In this document: positions 24,146 through 32,331 of the stretch, piece after piece | Numbering within the stretch: position 1 is the first letter of the stretch | Layout: every line of letters begins with the position of its first letter | NCBI GenBank assembly: GCA_002083525.1 | Contig: LWDM01000064.1 | Coordinates: forward strand, 1-50,630 | From: Proteobacteria bacterium SG_bin9 | GTDB taxonomy: Bacteria > Pseudomonadota > Alphaproteobacteria > Rhizobiales > Xanthobacteraceae | Length of the DNA: 50,630 nucleotides | Reading direction: 5' to 3' | Program-made: the position numbers and the translations under genes | The notes under the pieces: model-generated | Told to the model about the DNA's origin: nothing | What the model saw: the letters and a program-made list of their open reading frames with translations, nothing else | Database searches by the model: none

Positions 24146-25351
24146 ATGCACGGACTGACCCTTCTCGCGCTGCCGACCCTCATGCCCCGCGCCTCAGCCA
24201 CACCTGTTCCGCTCTCGACCGCCAATGCGCGCCGCATCTGGATCGCAGCGCAGCGGCTCGATCGGCGCAGCCCGTTCGGCGAAGGACCGCAAGCGGTGGC
24301 CGAGGCGGTCGCGCATCTCGGCTATGTGCAGATCGATACGATCAACGTGATCGAGCGCTGCCATCACCACATCCTGTTCACGCGCATTCCAACGTACCGC
24401 CGCGCCGACCTGCATCGCGCGCAGACGCTCGACAAGAGCGTATTCGAATACTGGACGCATGCGCAGGCGTATGTGGCGACGCCGGACCTGCGTTTCTTTC
24501 TCAACGACATGAAGCTGCACCGGCGCGAGCGCGACCGCTGGTTCGCCTCGGTGACGGCGGCCGACAAGCGCAAGGTGATGCGGCTGGTCAAGCAGGGTCC
24601 GTTGACCTTGCGCGACATCGAGGACGACGATCTGCGCGAGAAGGATCACGAGTGGGCCAGCCGCAAGCCGTCGAAGCGCGCGCTGCATCTCGCCTTCTTC
24701 GAGGGGCGGCTCGCCATCTCGCAGCGCCAGGGCATGCTGAAGACGTACGATCTGATCGAGCGGCATTTTGGCTGGACCGCGCCGCCGAAAGCCGCGACGA
24801 CAGCGGAGACCGCAACCTACCTGCTCGATCGCGCGCTGCGCTCGCAGGGCGTCGTCAGCCTCGATTCGATCTGCCATCTCGACGCGCCGAGCAAGGCGGC
24901 GGTGAAGCGCATCATCGATGCGCGCGTGCGCAAGGGCGAGCTGGTAGCGGTTGCGATCGACGGCGCCAGGCATCCGCACTGGGCCGCGCCGGAGACGCTG
25001 GCGGCAGAGTATGAGCCCAACGAGCTGGTGCATATCCTCTCGCCGTTCGATCCGCTGGTGATCCAGCGCAAGCGATGCGAATTGTTCTTTGATTACGGGC
25101 ACAAGTTCGAGGCCTACGTGCCGAAGGAGAAGCGTGTGCTCGGCTACTTCGCGCTGCCGGTGATCGCCGGCGACGAGATCGTCGCCGCACTCGATCTCAA
25201 GACCGACCGGCAGAAGCGAAAGCTTTTGATGCAGCAGTGGACCTGGCTCGGCGCCGCGCACAAGCGCGCCAACGCGGGCCTGCGCAAGGCGTTGAAGGTC
25301 AGGATCGAGGACGAGCTCGACCGCTTCGAGAATTTCCAGCTGGGAGAGTAG
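24146..25351 (+). CDS. YcaQ-type winged-helix DNA glycosylase (HTH_42/DUF1006)
   Basis: A 401-residue protein of the YcaQ/AlkZ family, which unhooks interstrand crosslinks and removes bulky alkylated bases with a tandem winged-helix fold. The catalytic Gln-x-Asp signature of the YcaQ branch is present as Gln62 and Asp64 in GYVQIDTINVIERCHHH; the AlkZ branch has Gln-x-Gln. Further family features are FEYWTHAQAYV (about 103-113) and NELVHILSPFDPLVIQR (about 292-308). Start is ATG 24146; an in-frame ATG at 24182 fits the family about as well, and neither has a clear Shine-Dalgarno sequence. It is divergent from the structured minus-strand region. Confidence 0.85.
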   Translation: MHGLTLLALPTLMPRASATPVPLSTANARRIWIAAQRLDRRSPFGEGPQAVAEAVAHLGYVQIDTINVIERCHHHILFTRIPTYRRADLHRAQTLDKSVFEYWTHAQAYVATPDLRFFLNDMKLHRRERDRWFASVTAADKRKVMRLVKQGPLTLRDIEDDDLREKDHEWASRKPSKRALHLAFFEGRLAISQRQGMLKTYDLIERHFGWTAPPKAATTAETATYLLDRALRSQGVVSLDSICHLDAPSKAAVKRIIDARVRKGELVAVAIDGARHPHWAAPETLAAEYEPNELVHILSPFDPLVIQRKRCELFFDYGHKFEAYVPKEKRVLGYFALPVIAGDEIVAALDLKTDRQKRKLLMQQWTWLGAAHKRANAGLRKALKVRIEDELDRFENFQLGE

Positions 25352-25457
25352 CGGCGGCTGTCATCTCTGGCATTGACAGAGGCTTCCGCTATCATGCGCG
25401 TCGACTGATGCATCCGCATCGTTATTTGCGCGCGATGCAGCTGATTGAGGAGACGCC

Positions 25458-26180
25458 ATGGCTCCACAGATTGTTTTTTACGACTGGGCGCCCTCGCCAT
25501 TCTGTTTCAAGGTGCGTGCGATCCTCGATTACAAGGGCATCGCCTACAAGAAGGTGAACCCGCTCGGCACCAATGCGCTGAAGATCCGGCGCGAGGGCAA
25601 GGTGGGCAAGGTTCCCGCAATCGAGATCGACGGCGAGATGCTGATCGACTCGACCGACATCGTGTACGAACTGGAGCGCCGGTTCTCCGGTCCGCCCGTG
25701 ATTCCGGCAGACGCGAACGATCGCGCGCGCTGCCACGCTCTGGAAGACTGGGCCGATGAATCGCTCTACTTCATCGGGCTCTATTATCAATGGATCGAGC
25801 CGGAAGGCCGCAAGATGGTCCCGTTTGCGTTCGGCAAAAGTCTGATGGGCCGGCTGACATATCAGTACTATAGCCGGCTCATTGCCCGGCAATTGCGGGG
25901 CCAGGGCACGCTGCGCAAGCCTGCCGAGCACGTGCACCGCGACCTCACCCGTCACATCGAGGCCATCTCATCGCTGCTCGCGCCGCAACCTTTCCTGCTC
26001 GGCGAACGCCCGTATCTCTGCGACTTTGCGCTGCTTGGTCAGCTGGTCTATCTCGCACGCACGCCGGTCGGCGGGCGACTGCTCGCCGGCCATGGCCAGA
26101 TCGACGCATTTCGTGCACGCATGAAGGGGCTGAATGCGATGGCAGCCTCAAGCAAGGAAGGCGCTGAACACCCGCGTTGA
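25458..26180 (+). CDS. Glutathione S-transferase family protein
   Basis: A 240-residue GST. The N-terminal thioredoxin-like domain begins IVFYDWAPSPFCFKVRAILD and includes a serine and cysteine in the active-site turn (SPFC). VGKVPAIEID contains the cis-proline and DSTDIVYEL the acidic/serine glutathione-binding pair. The C-terminal helical domain has FLLGERPYLCDFALLGQL, the usual N-capping aspartate motif. Likely a cytosolic detoxification or thiol-transfer enzyme; substrate unknown. It is convergent with the DUF1993 gene, with only two bases between them. Confidence 0.87.
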   Translation: MAPQIVFYDWAPSPFCFKVRAILDYKGIAYKKVNPLGTNALKIRREGKVGKVPAIEIDGEMLIDSTDIVYELERRFSGPPVIPADANDRARCHALEDWADESLYFIGLYYQWIEPEGRKMVPFAFGKSLMGRLTYQYYSRLIARQLRGQGTLRKPAEHVHRDLTRHIEAISSLLAPQPFLLGERPYLCDFALLGQLVYLARTPVGGRLLAGHGQIDAFRARMKGLNAMAASSKEGAEHPR

Positions 26181-26182
26181 GG

Positions 26183-26707
26183 TCAGGCGCCTTTCATGCG
26201 CATGCGGCCCATGAAGTCGCGCTTGCCGATCGGCGCACCTTTCGAGCGAAGGATGTCGTAGGCGGTCGTGGCGTGGAAATAGAAGTTGGGCAGCGAGAAG
26301 GTCATCAGGAAACCTTCCGCCGTGAACGGCAGCACCCGGTCGCCGACCTTGAATGACACGTCACGGCCTTCGAGTGCGTTGACGTCAGCCGCATTCAGCG
26401 CCGCGAGCTCGTCCTGCGCGCTCTTCACCAGCGCCTGCAGCCCCGCATAGTTGAGTCCGGGATCGCTCTTCGGCGGCACGAACTCGCCATTCTTCGCAGC
26501 GGTCAATGCGCCGCGTGAATGATGCGCGACCGAGACGATCTGATTGCGCAGCGGCCACATGTCGTCGGCGAGTTTCGTCTCGACGATCGTCTCCGGATCG
26601 ATACCCTTCTCGTGGAAATGCTTCAGGCCCTTGTCGAGAAAGTGATTCACCGCACCGAGGGTCTGCAGGAAATTCGCGACACTTGCGTCGTAAAGAGAGA
26701 AGGCCAT
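26183..26707 (-). CDS. DUF1993 family protein
   Basis: A 174-residue protein of the DUF1993 family, close to the family's usual 165-175 residues. It begins MAFSLYDASVANFLQTL, has the conserved RNQIVSVAHHSRGAL region with paired histidines (about 54-68) and ends with a FSLPNFYFHATTAYDILRS helix (about 139-157). The fold is related to the DinB/YfiT four-helix bundle and the histidines could bind a metal, but no function is established. It is convergent with the GST gene and preceded by about 120 bases of intergenic sequence. Confidence 0.85.
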   Translation of the reverse strand: MAFSLYDASVANFLQTLGAVNHFLDKGLKHFHEKGIDPETIVETKLADDMWPLRNQIVSVAHHSRGALTAAKNGEFVPPKSDPGLNYAGLQALVKSAQDELAALNAADVNALEGRDVSFKVGDRVLPFTAEGFLMTFSLPNFYFHATTAYDILRSKGAPIGKRDFMGRMRMKGA

Positions 26708-26825
26708 GACTGAAATTCCTTATCGTATAAAAGATTACTGTCGTAACCAAAGTACGCGCATGCGATCGGGATAGGCAAGCGGAAGCCTCACGCATCGGCG
26801 CGTTTTCATTGCACCGGCGGTAAAG

Positions 26826-27032
26826 CTAGAGCGTCGCCTGCTGGTGTCCGCATTCCTTGCAGGTGAAGTCGGCGCGGGTCACGCCCTTGGCGGCTTTGAC
26901 GCGATTGGGCGCGCCGCACTTGCCGCACGTCGCCTCGATGCGGGTGTCGCCCTGCTTGACGACGATGGACCGCTTTTCCATTGCTTCGCGCACCAGGCGC
27001 TCGGCCTCGTCGCGCATTGCCTTCTTGTCCAT
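26826..27032 (-). CDS. Small zinc-ribbon protein
   Basis: A 68-residue protein: an acidic/basic N-terminal helix (DKKAMRDEAERLVREAME), then a two-knuckle zinc ribbon CGKCGAPNRV and CKECGHQQ with 18 residues between the cysteine pairs. A good Shine-Dalgarno sequence (GAGGGTGG) precedes the ATG. Ribbons of this kind bind nucleic acid or protein partners; no specific role can be assigned. It is monocistronic in appearance. Confidence 0.7.
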   Translation of the reverse strand: MDKKAMRDEAERLVREAMEKRSIVVKQGDTRIEATCGKCGAPNRVKAAKGVTRADFTCKECGHQQATL

Positions 27033-27567
27033 TCCACCCTCGCAACGCAGCCGTCCGGCGACACATGCTTAAAGCGATTTGCTGCGCCGCTCCAGCGCCG
27101 TTTGGCCGCGCTTTAGCCGGCGCAACTGCCTCAAGCCCGACATAAATCCGATACGATTCCTTAAATATCCGGGCGCACCCTGACGCGATCAAGGCAGTTG
27201 CACGTTGCGGAGCGGACATTGGCCGAGAAGCCCGAATTCGTCGACCTCATCAGCGCCGCCACGCGCCAGAGCTGGAAAAACCCCGGCCGAACGTCGCGTC
27301 ATTACGCACGTACAGAGCTGCCCGAACTGGCCGAAGAACCGAAATCCCGGCTCTCCCATTGGCCGCCGGCCCGTTGGGCTGAATGGCGGCTCGATCTCCT
27401 GAAGCCGTGGAAGAGCCGCAACAACCCGCGCGGCTGAAGCCCCACGCGATCTTGATCTTCGCGCGCGATTAAAGACCCGCTCGCGAGACAAACCGCGCCA
27501 TGCCCGCATGGACGCCTGCCGTTCTCCGTGAGAAAATGACGGACAGGCATCCACGGCGAGCCACGCG
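27033..27567. other. Region with at most one small doubtful gene
   Basis: About 535 bases between the zinc-ribbon gene and clpS2. The only frame with some merit is plus-strand 27219-27437 (TTG start, about 72 residues, MAEKPEFVDLISAATRQSWK onward), which is Trp- and Arg-rich at the C-terminus and matches nothing I know. No strong Shine-Dalgarno sequence or promoter is obvious. Confidence 0.3.
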
Positions 27568-27876
27568 ATGGCGCTGAAGACCGTCACCAGACCGCAAACC
27601 AAGACCAAAACCAAAGTCGAGCGGCCGCGGCTGCACAAGGTCATCCTGATCAACGACGATTTCACGCCGCGTGAATTCGTCGTCACGATCCTGAAGGCGG
27701 AATTCCGCATGACCCAGGATCAGGCGCACAAGGTGATGATCACCGCGCATCAGCGCGGCGTCTGCGTCGTCGCCGTTTTCACGAAGGATGTGGCGGAGAC
27801 CAAAGCCACCCGCGCGACCGATGCCGGCCGCGCGAAAGGCTATCCGCTTCTGTTCACAACGGAGCCGGAAGAATAG
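27568..27876 (+). CDS. clpS2: ATP-dependent Clp protease adaptor, ClpS2 type
   Basis: A 102-residue N-degron adaptor that delivers proteins with bulky N-terminal residues to ClpAP. The core VILINDDFTPREFVVTILK corresponds to the ClpS NDD-T/P motif; VMITAHQRG holds the conserved histidine of the binding pocket and AETKA the ClpA contact region. The ending PLLFTTEPEE and the TPREFV segment match the second alphaproteobacterial paralogue (ClpS2) rather than ClpS1, which has TPMEFV. A basic Lys/Thr-rich N-terminal tail precedes the fold. clpA is not next to it, unlike the usual clpS1-clpA pair. A Rhizobiales palindromic repeat follows. Confidence 0.88.
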   Translation: MALKTVTRPQTKTKTKVERPRLHKVILINDDFTPREFVVTILKAEFRMTQDQAHKVMITAHQRGVCVVAVFTKDVAETKATRATDAGRAKGYPLLFTTEPEE

Positions 27877-27886
27877 TTCGCCTACC

Positions 27887-27964
27887 GTCATTGCGAGGAG
27901 CGCAGCGACGAAGCAATCCAGCTCCTGTGCTTTGGCTGGATTGCTTCGCTTCGCTCGCAATGAC
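27887..27964. repeat. Palindromic repeat, GTCATTGCGAG family
   Basis: The outer arms GTCATTGCGAG (27887-27897) and CTCGCAATGAC (27954-27964) pair perfectly. The inner parts, including AAGCAATCCAGC and GCTGGATTGCTT, extend the stem to a long imperfect hairpin. I recognise this as a dispersed intergenic repeat of Bradyrhizobium-like genomes. It lies between the convergent ends of clpS2 and the tctC-like gene. Confidence 0.8.
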
Positions 27965-27969
27965 GAAAA

Positions 27970-28971
27970 TTACTGCGTTCCGATCTCAATGTTGTTCTCG
28001 CGCACGACCGCGCCCCAGACCTTCATCTGGTTGGCGTAGAACGCCTTCAGCTCGGCGGGGCCCCCGGCAAGAATTTTGATCTGCTGCGCGTCCCTCAGCT
28101 TCTCGGCCACCTTCGGATCCTGCAAGGTCGCGCGCAGATCGCGCTCGAACCGCTCGATCACCGGCGCCGGCGTCGCGGCCGGTGCAAACACGCCCCACCA
28201 CGCCGTCGACTCGACGACCGGCGCACCGGCTTCCGCCGCGGTCGGCACCTGCGCCAGTTCTTTCGCTTCTGCTCGTCTTTCCGAGAACTGCACGATCGGC
28301 CGCAAGGTGCCGCCCGCGAACTGCGGATTGACCAGCGCCGCGCTGGCAATGATGAGATCGACGTGACCTGCGAGCGCATCGTTGAGCGCCGGACCGCCGC
28401 CGCGATACGGCACGTGGTTCATCTGAATGCCGAGCAGCTTCGTCAACCGCACCATGGTCAGATGGCCAACGCTGCCGGCGCCGATGGTGGCATAGGTCAC
28501 CACGCCGGGCTTTTCCTTCGCCGCGGCGATGACATCGGCGAGCGTCTTGTACGGCTTCGACGGATTGGTCGCGAGCACGTTCGGCGAGGTGCCGATCAGC
28601 ATCACCGGCGCGAGATCCTTCTCGGAGTCGAACGGCAGCTTCAGCAGCGACGGATTGACGGCGTGCGTATCGAACACGAACAGCCAGGTGCGGCCATCGG
28701 GCGCGGAGCGCACGACCTGCATCGCGCCGGTCGACCCGGCGGCGCCGGGCTTGTTCTCAATGACGAAGTTGGCCTTCTGCCGATCCTGCAATCCCTGCTG
28801 GACCTGACGCGCGACGGCATCGACGGTGCCGCCGGCCGGGAACGGCACGACGATGGTCACCGAACCGCCAACCGGCGCGTCCTGCGCCAGCGCGGGTGGC
28901 GCAGCGAGCAGCGGTGTCACAAGCCCGGCGGCCAAAATCAATCGTGCGAAAACCTGCCCACGAAATAGCAT
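27970..28971 (-). CDS. Tripartite tricarboxylate transporter substrate-binding protein (TctC/Bug)
   Basis: A 333-residue periplasmic binding protein. The signal peptide spans about 1-29 (LAAPPALAQ). The mature part opens with VTIVVPFPAGGTVDAVAR, the Bug-family carboxylate loop, and later has the second ligand loop in HVPYRGGGPALNDALAGHVD. Such proteins bind small carboxylates and hand them to a TctAB permease, but no tctA or tctB is adjacent; orphan Bug proteins are common in these bacteria. The ATG at 28971 is preceded by AGGAGGT with six bases of spacing. The frame is open further upstream but without a signal peptide or ribosome site. Confidence 0.9.
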   Translation of the reverse strand: MLFRGQVFARLILAAGLVTPLLAAPPALAQDAPVGGSVTIVVPFPAGGTVDAVARQVQQGLQDRQKANFVIENKPGAAGSTGAMQVVRSAPDGRTWLFVFDTHAVNPSLLKLPFDSEKDLAPVMLIGTSPNVLATNPSKPYKTLADVIAAAKEKPGVVTYATIGAGSVGHLTMVRLTKLLGIQMNHVPYRGGGPALNDALAGHVDLIIASAALVNPQFAGGTLRPIVQFSERRAEAKELAQVPTAAEAGAPVVESTAWWGVFAPAATPAPVIERFERDLRATLQDPKVAEKLRDAQQIKILAGGPAELKAFYANQMKVWGAVVRENNIEIGTQ

Positions 28972-29101
28972 CAGCGTACCTCCTCCCATAAAGCAGCGGC
29001 CGCGCGCAGGCGCGCCGGCCGTCCATGCGGTGCCCCGTTGCGGCTTCTTAGGCAGCTTTTGGATGAGGGCAGCGGGAAAAGTGTCGGCTGCCGGAGGGGT
29101 C

Positions 29102-29866
29102 TCAGTCAACAGGCTCGTCGGCCGGATAAACCCCGCGCAGAACGCTTTCGAAGTGCCCCTTGACCGAGTCGTTGCACAGGCACGCGCGCGCGGCGAGCGT
29201 GTCGGCATCATTGACCAGCAACGCGCCACGCCGCGTTTCGAGAAGGCCGTCGCGGCGCAGCGTCTGGATCACCCGGCTCGCATAGCTGCGGCCGACGCCG
29301 AGCATACCGGCGAGCTGCTCCTGCGTCAGCGGCACGACGTTTTCGCCCGTGCGCTCCATCGCCGAGATGATCCACTTCGCCGTGCGCTGTTCGATCGAAT
29401 GCGTGGCGTTGCAGGCGATCGACTGAAACATCTGCGCGAGCATGCAGTCGGCGTAACGCGAAAACATTTGACTCAGCGAAGGCGACTTCGCTTTCGCCGC
29501 ATCGAGCGTCTCGATCCGCAGTTGCGCGAACGGACCGCCGACCTGCACGATCATGCGCGTGTACGCCGGCAGGTTGCCGCGGCTGACGATGCCGCCGACC
29601 GCGCCCTCGCGGCCGATCAGAATCGTTTCGACATCGCGGCCGTCCTCGTTGGTGACGAGGTAGGAGACGAGACTCGGTCCGCACGGAAAATAAACGGTGC
29701 CGACGTGATCGCCCGGGCTGTAGAGCAGATCGCGCGACGCAAGTTCAGTGAATGTGAGATCCGGCTGCAACAGTGCGTAATCCTGCTCGCGCAATGTGCG
29801 CAGCAGATTGTTGGACGGCTTTTCTCCTCCGGCAGGAGGCCGGTTTTTCGATGCTTGCATGGTCAC
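29102..29866 (-). CDS. Crp/Fnr family transcriptional regulator
   Basis: A 254-residue regulator with an N-terminal cyclic-nucleotide-binding-like beta-roll (about 30-150; SPGDHVGTVYFPCGPSLVS) and a C-terminal winged helix with LTQEQLAGMLGVGRSYASRV (about 178-197). The FNR cysteine cluster is not evident. The beta-roll lacks the classical cAMP-binding Arg-Ser pair, so the ligand is unknown; this subgroup is abundant in Bradyrhizobium. Target genes are not apparent. A gene for a receiver protein lies about 180 bases away on the other strand. Confidence 0.87.
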   Translation of the reverse strand: MTMQASKNRPPAGGEKPSNNLLRTLREQDYALLQPDLTFTELASRDLLYSPGDHVGTVYFPCGPSLVSYLVTNEDGRDVETILIGREGAVGGIVSRGNLPAYTRMIVQVGGPFAQLRIETLDAAKAKSPSLSQMFSRYADCMLAQMFQSIACNATHSIEQRTAKWIISAMERTGENVVPLTQEQLAGMLGVGRSYASRVIQTLRRDGLLETRRGALLVNDADTLAARACLCNDSVKGHFESVLRGVYPADEPVD

Positions 29867-30044
29867 GGATTGTCCCCCGCCGCTGCGGCGGTTTATAGCG
29901 GACGGCTTGAATCGATAATGTCCACTTCTGAACAGACAAACGCATAACCCCTCAATATTGTTCCCTGAAGGAACCTCGTTGCGCCATCGGGCAGCGGCGG
30001 TTCGCTGCGCAAATCCTCACATCTGTTCAGAATGACACACACCG

Positions 30045-30407
30045 ATGGACACCACCGGCATGCCCTTCGACGTGCTTATCGTCGAGGACAACTTCATCAT
30101 CGGCCTCGATACCGAGATGATCCTGCGCGACCTCGGCGTTGCGAGTGTGCGACTGGCCACCGATGCCTCGGCAGCACTGAGAGCGATCGACGCGCAGCTT
30201 CCTGACTTTGCACTGATCGATGTCGATCTCGGCAACAGCAGCGGATACGAGGTCGCCGCCATTCTGGCGCAGCGCGACGTGCCGTTCGCCTTCGCCACCG
30301 GCTATGCCGAACTACAAGCGCCGCCGCCGCTGTTGCGCGGCGCACGCATCGTCGGCAAGCCCTACACCATCGACAGCCTGCGCAATCTGCTCACGCGCGC
30401 AAAATAA
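30045..30407 (+). CDS. Single-domain response regulator
   Basis: A 120-residue stand-alone receiver domain. The acidic pocket is Glu14/Asp15 (IVEDN), the phosphoacceptor Asp59 (ALIDVDLG), the switch Thr in FAFATGYA, and the conserved lysine in RIVGKPYT. There is no output domain, so it probably acts by protein contact or as a phosphate relay or sink, as CpdR/DivK-like proteins do in alphaproteobacteria. This subtype (FATGY, GKPY) is frequently found with HWE/HisKA_2 kinases, none of which is encoded here. Confidence 0.88.
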   Translation: MDTTGMPFDVLIVEDNFIIGLDTEMILRDLGVASVRLATDASAALRAIDAQLPDFALIDVDLGNSSGYEVAAILAQRDVPFAFATGYAELQAPPPLLRGARIVGKPYTIDSLRNLLTRAK

Positions 30408-30408
30408 A

Positions 30409-30430
30409 ACAGGCGCCCGCAGGCGCCTGT
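30409..30430. terminator. Intrinsic terminator
   Basis: ACAGGCGCC and GGCGCCTGT form a 9-bp perfect stem with a 4-base loop, two bases after the receiver gene. On the minus strand TTTTATTTT follows, so it is a good terminator for the small Tyr-rich protein gene that ends at 30455. Confidence 0.7.
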
Positions 30431-30454
30431 CGATGAATCGCGGATCGCTTGGCG

Positions 30455-30778
30455 TCAGAAGCCGAAGCTGAAACCGAAGCCCGGACCGTAGAAGCGCGGG
30501 CCGCCGTAGTAACCGTACGGCCGATAGTATGGGCCGCCGTAATAACCGTACGGACGATAATAGCCGTACGGGCGATAGTAGCGCGGACCGCCGTAGTAGT
30601 AGCGGCGATAGCGGCGCCGGGCGCTGAAATCTTCGATCGCGTTATTCTTGCTCGCGTCCTGCTGCGTGGCAGCAGGAGTTTCGGCCGCTGCCGCCGGCGT
30701 CATCACAGCCGAGCCGACGAACATCAAAGCGGTCGCACCCAAGGCGGCGCCCAAGGTCGCACCGAACAATGTCTTCAT
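30455..30778 (-). CDS. Small secreted Tyr/Pro/Gly-rich protein
   Basis: A 107-residue protein with a signal peptide (about 1-32, ending AAAA) and a short polar region. A basic stretch (ARRRYRRYYY) leads into a tandem repeat region from about residue 60 built of YYGGP and YYRPYG units, ending in Gly/Phe. Many Rhizobiales encode such small repeat proteins in the envelope; no function is established and no enzymatic domain is present. The start chosen is the ATG directly before the signal peptide. A terminator lies just downstream. Confidence 0.75.
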   Translation of the reverse strand: MKTLFGATLGAALGATALMFVGSAVMTPAAAAETPAATQQDASKNNAIEDFSARRRYRRYYYGGPRYYRPYGYYRPYGYYGGPYYRPYGYYGGPRFYGPGFGFSFGF

Positions 30779-30943
30779 GGTTCGCTCCTCATGTCTTGCA
30801 TCAGGCGCAGTCGCCATGCGCTCAGACTCTTACGTCGGCCGGGACGATCGGAAGGTTCATCCCGGAATTGTTGGTAACAGCACTAACGCAGAACCGCGCC
30901 GCCGGTTCCCGAGTCAGGGGCCGGGCGGCGCGGCTCAATCCGC

Positions 30944-31339
30944 TCAGTAGTAATAGTAGGGGTTGAACGGCCGGCGGCAGATCTTGCGCGGTCCGAAGTC
31001 GGTCCAGACGATCCGGCAGCGGCGCGGATAAATGACCGGCGAGCCGACATAGAACCGCGGACCGCCATAGAAGCGGCGGTGATGGAAGCCACCGCGATGG
31101 AAGCCACCGCGGAAGCCGGCAGCCCGGAAGCCGCCGCCACGGAATCCACCGCCTCGGAAGCCGCCACCGCCGCGGAAACCACCGCCGCCGCGACGCACTT
31201 CGATGACAAGATTTTCCGACGCGTACTTCGCAGTGCCGGCGCTCGCCGGATTGATCAGCGACAGCGCTTCGGCGCGCTCAGCCGGCGCGGCGATCGCCAT
31301 CGTTGCCGCAACAGCCATGAGTCCCAGAAACTTCTTCAT
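30944..31339 (-). CDS. Small secreted Gly/Arg/Phe-rich repeat protein
   Basis: A 131-residue protein. The signal peptide (1 to about 25) is followed by NLVIEVRRGGGG, then at least five tandem FRGGG-type units (about residues 50-75), a His/Arg/Phe-rich stretch, and a C-terminal part with two cysteines (RRCRIVW and RKICRR) ending PYYYY. The two cysteines may form a disulphide in the periplasm. RGG-like repeats in an exported protein suggest interaction with anionic polymers, but this is inference. It lies next to the Tyr-rich gene on the same strand, with its own spacer of 165 bases. Confidence 0.75.
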   Translation of the reverse strand: MKKFLGLMAVAATMAIAAPAERAEALSLINPASAGTAKYASENLVIEVRRGGGGFRGGGGFRGGGFRGGGFRAAGFRGGFHRGGFHHRRFYGGPRFYVGSPVIYPRRCRIVWTDFGPRKICRRPFNPYYYY

Positions 31340-31690
31340 ACGTCAGTCCCTCCCAGCATCGGCTCAGCCGATCAAAGATGACAACAGATCCACACGCGCT
31401 GACGTTGGCAACTGCATCCCGGAATGCGCCGATCGTGTGTCGGCCCGCAGCGTCAACCGAATGTTCAAACGAGTCCGATGTCGCCCGGACGAACGCTAGA
31501 TCGCGCGAGGTGAACGCGTCATGAATGCACGCGCCGCATTGATGAATGCGCGCCCGATCCTGCACCGCAACGTGAAAAAGATCGCGATGATCGCGCGCGA
31601 TCCGCGATCTCGACCGTATCTAATTGCCGCAAGCAGCATCGCATCCGGATGCGAATGCCTCTCGCTGCTTCAACCGGAGGAGTCGGTTCG
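31340..31690. other. Divergent intergenic region
   Basis: About 350 bases between the Gly/Arg-rich gene (minus) and a small membrane protein gene (plus). It contains clustered GATCGCG-type short palindromes (about 31578-31612) but no recognisable promoter or RNA. Short frames here look spurious. Confidence 0.35.
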
Positions 31691-31894
31691 ATGAATCGCA
31701 ACAGCAAGCTCGTCGTCACATGCATGATCGTCATCGCGTATGCCGCGCTCGCGAGCGCAGCGCTTGCCTCACAGGGACCGGGAACGGGACCGGGTCCCGT
31801 CAGCGGGCCGGTGCAGACGATCATGGCGGTGTTGGTTTATGGCTTTTGCGGCGCAACGGTATTGATGGCCGCGGTGATCGATCTGTGGAAGTGA
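31691..31894 (+). CDS. Small two-helix membrane protein
   Basis: A 67-residue protein with two hydrophobic segments (about 8-25 and 44-63) joined by a Gly/Pro repeat loop (GPGTGPGPVSGP). GGAGGAG lies about 9 bases before the ATG at 31691. The first segment could be a signal peptide (ending ALAS). No family recognised. Confidence 0.6.
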   Translation: MNRNSKLVVTCMIVIAYAALASAALASQGPGTGPGPVSGPVQTIMAVLVYGFCGATVLMAAVIDLWK

Positions 31895-31910
31895 GTGTGG
31901 GAGCGAGAGC

Positions 31911-32204
31911 TCAGCCGCTCCAGTAGCAATTCACCACCGGCACAATGACGGTGCCGCTCGGACGGTACTCCTGCACATAGCGCGCGTTGCAGACGCGCTT
32001 CGAGTTCGGTCCGGGGAACGAGCGATACACCCGCACGCGGGTCGCCGGACGGCGCGCGCGGCGCTGCGCGGTGAGATCGGATGGCTTCGATGACGCCGCA
32101 GTCTGCGTGACGGGCGAGGTCTGCTGCGCGGACGCGGATGCGCCCCACACCAGGCTTGCCAGCGCGAGAGCGCCCGCCCCGATCACCATGTCTTTAAACG
32201 CCAT
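31911..32204 (-). CDS. Small secreted protein, unknown
   Basis: A 97-residue protein with a signal peptide (about 1-26, ASASAQ) and a Thr/Ser/Arg-rich region (about 30-55). The C-terminus has two cysteines (SKRVCNARYVQEYRPSGTV and VVNCYWSG) that may form a disulphide. The pattern of a basic linker with a C-terminal cysteine pair recurs in small hypothetical proteins of Bradyrhizobium. It is convergent with the small membrane protein gene, 16 bases away. An in-frame ATG three codons into the hydrophobic part and one further upstream leave the exact start uncertain. Confidence 0.65.
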   Translation of the reverse strand: MAFKDMVIGAGALALASLVWGASASAQQTSPVTQTAASSKPSDLTAQRRARRPATRVRVYRSFPGPNSKRVCNARYVQEYRPSGTVIVPVVNCYWSG

Positions 32205-32331
32205 CGCACAACCCCATACCGAAGGCCGCAAAATCGCGGATTAGCGGGTCTGCGTCAACCGGCGGCAGCCGTCCGGAAGCCGTTTCCGCGGCACTCTGGC
32301 GGTGCCTTTTTTCGCTTCCATGCTCTAGAAC

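Noticed and set aside
27219..27437. Possible small gene on the plus strand starting with TTG
   Set aside because: No Shine-Dalgarno sequence, no homology and a high-GC chance frame are equally likely, so I mention it only within the intergenic entry.
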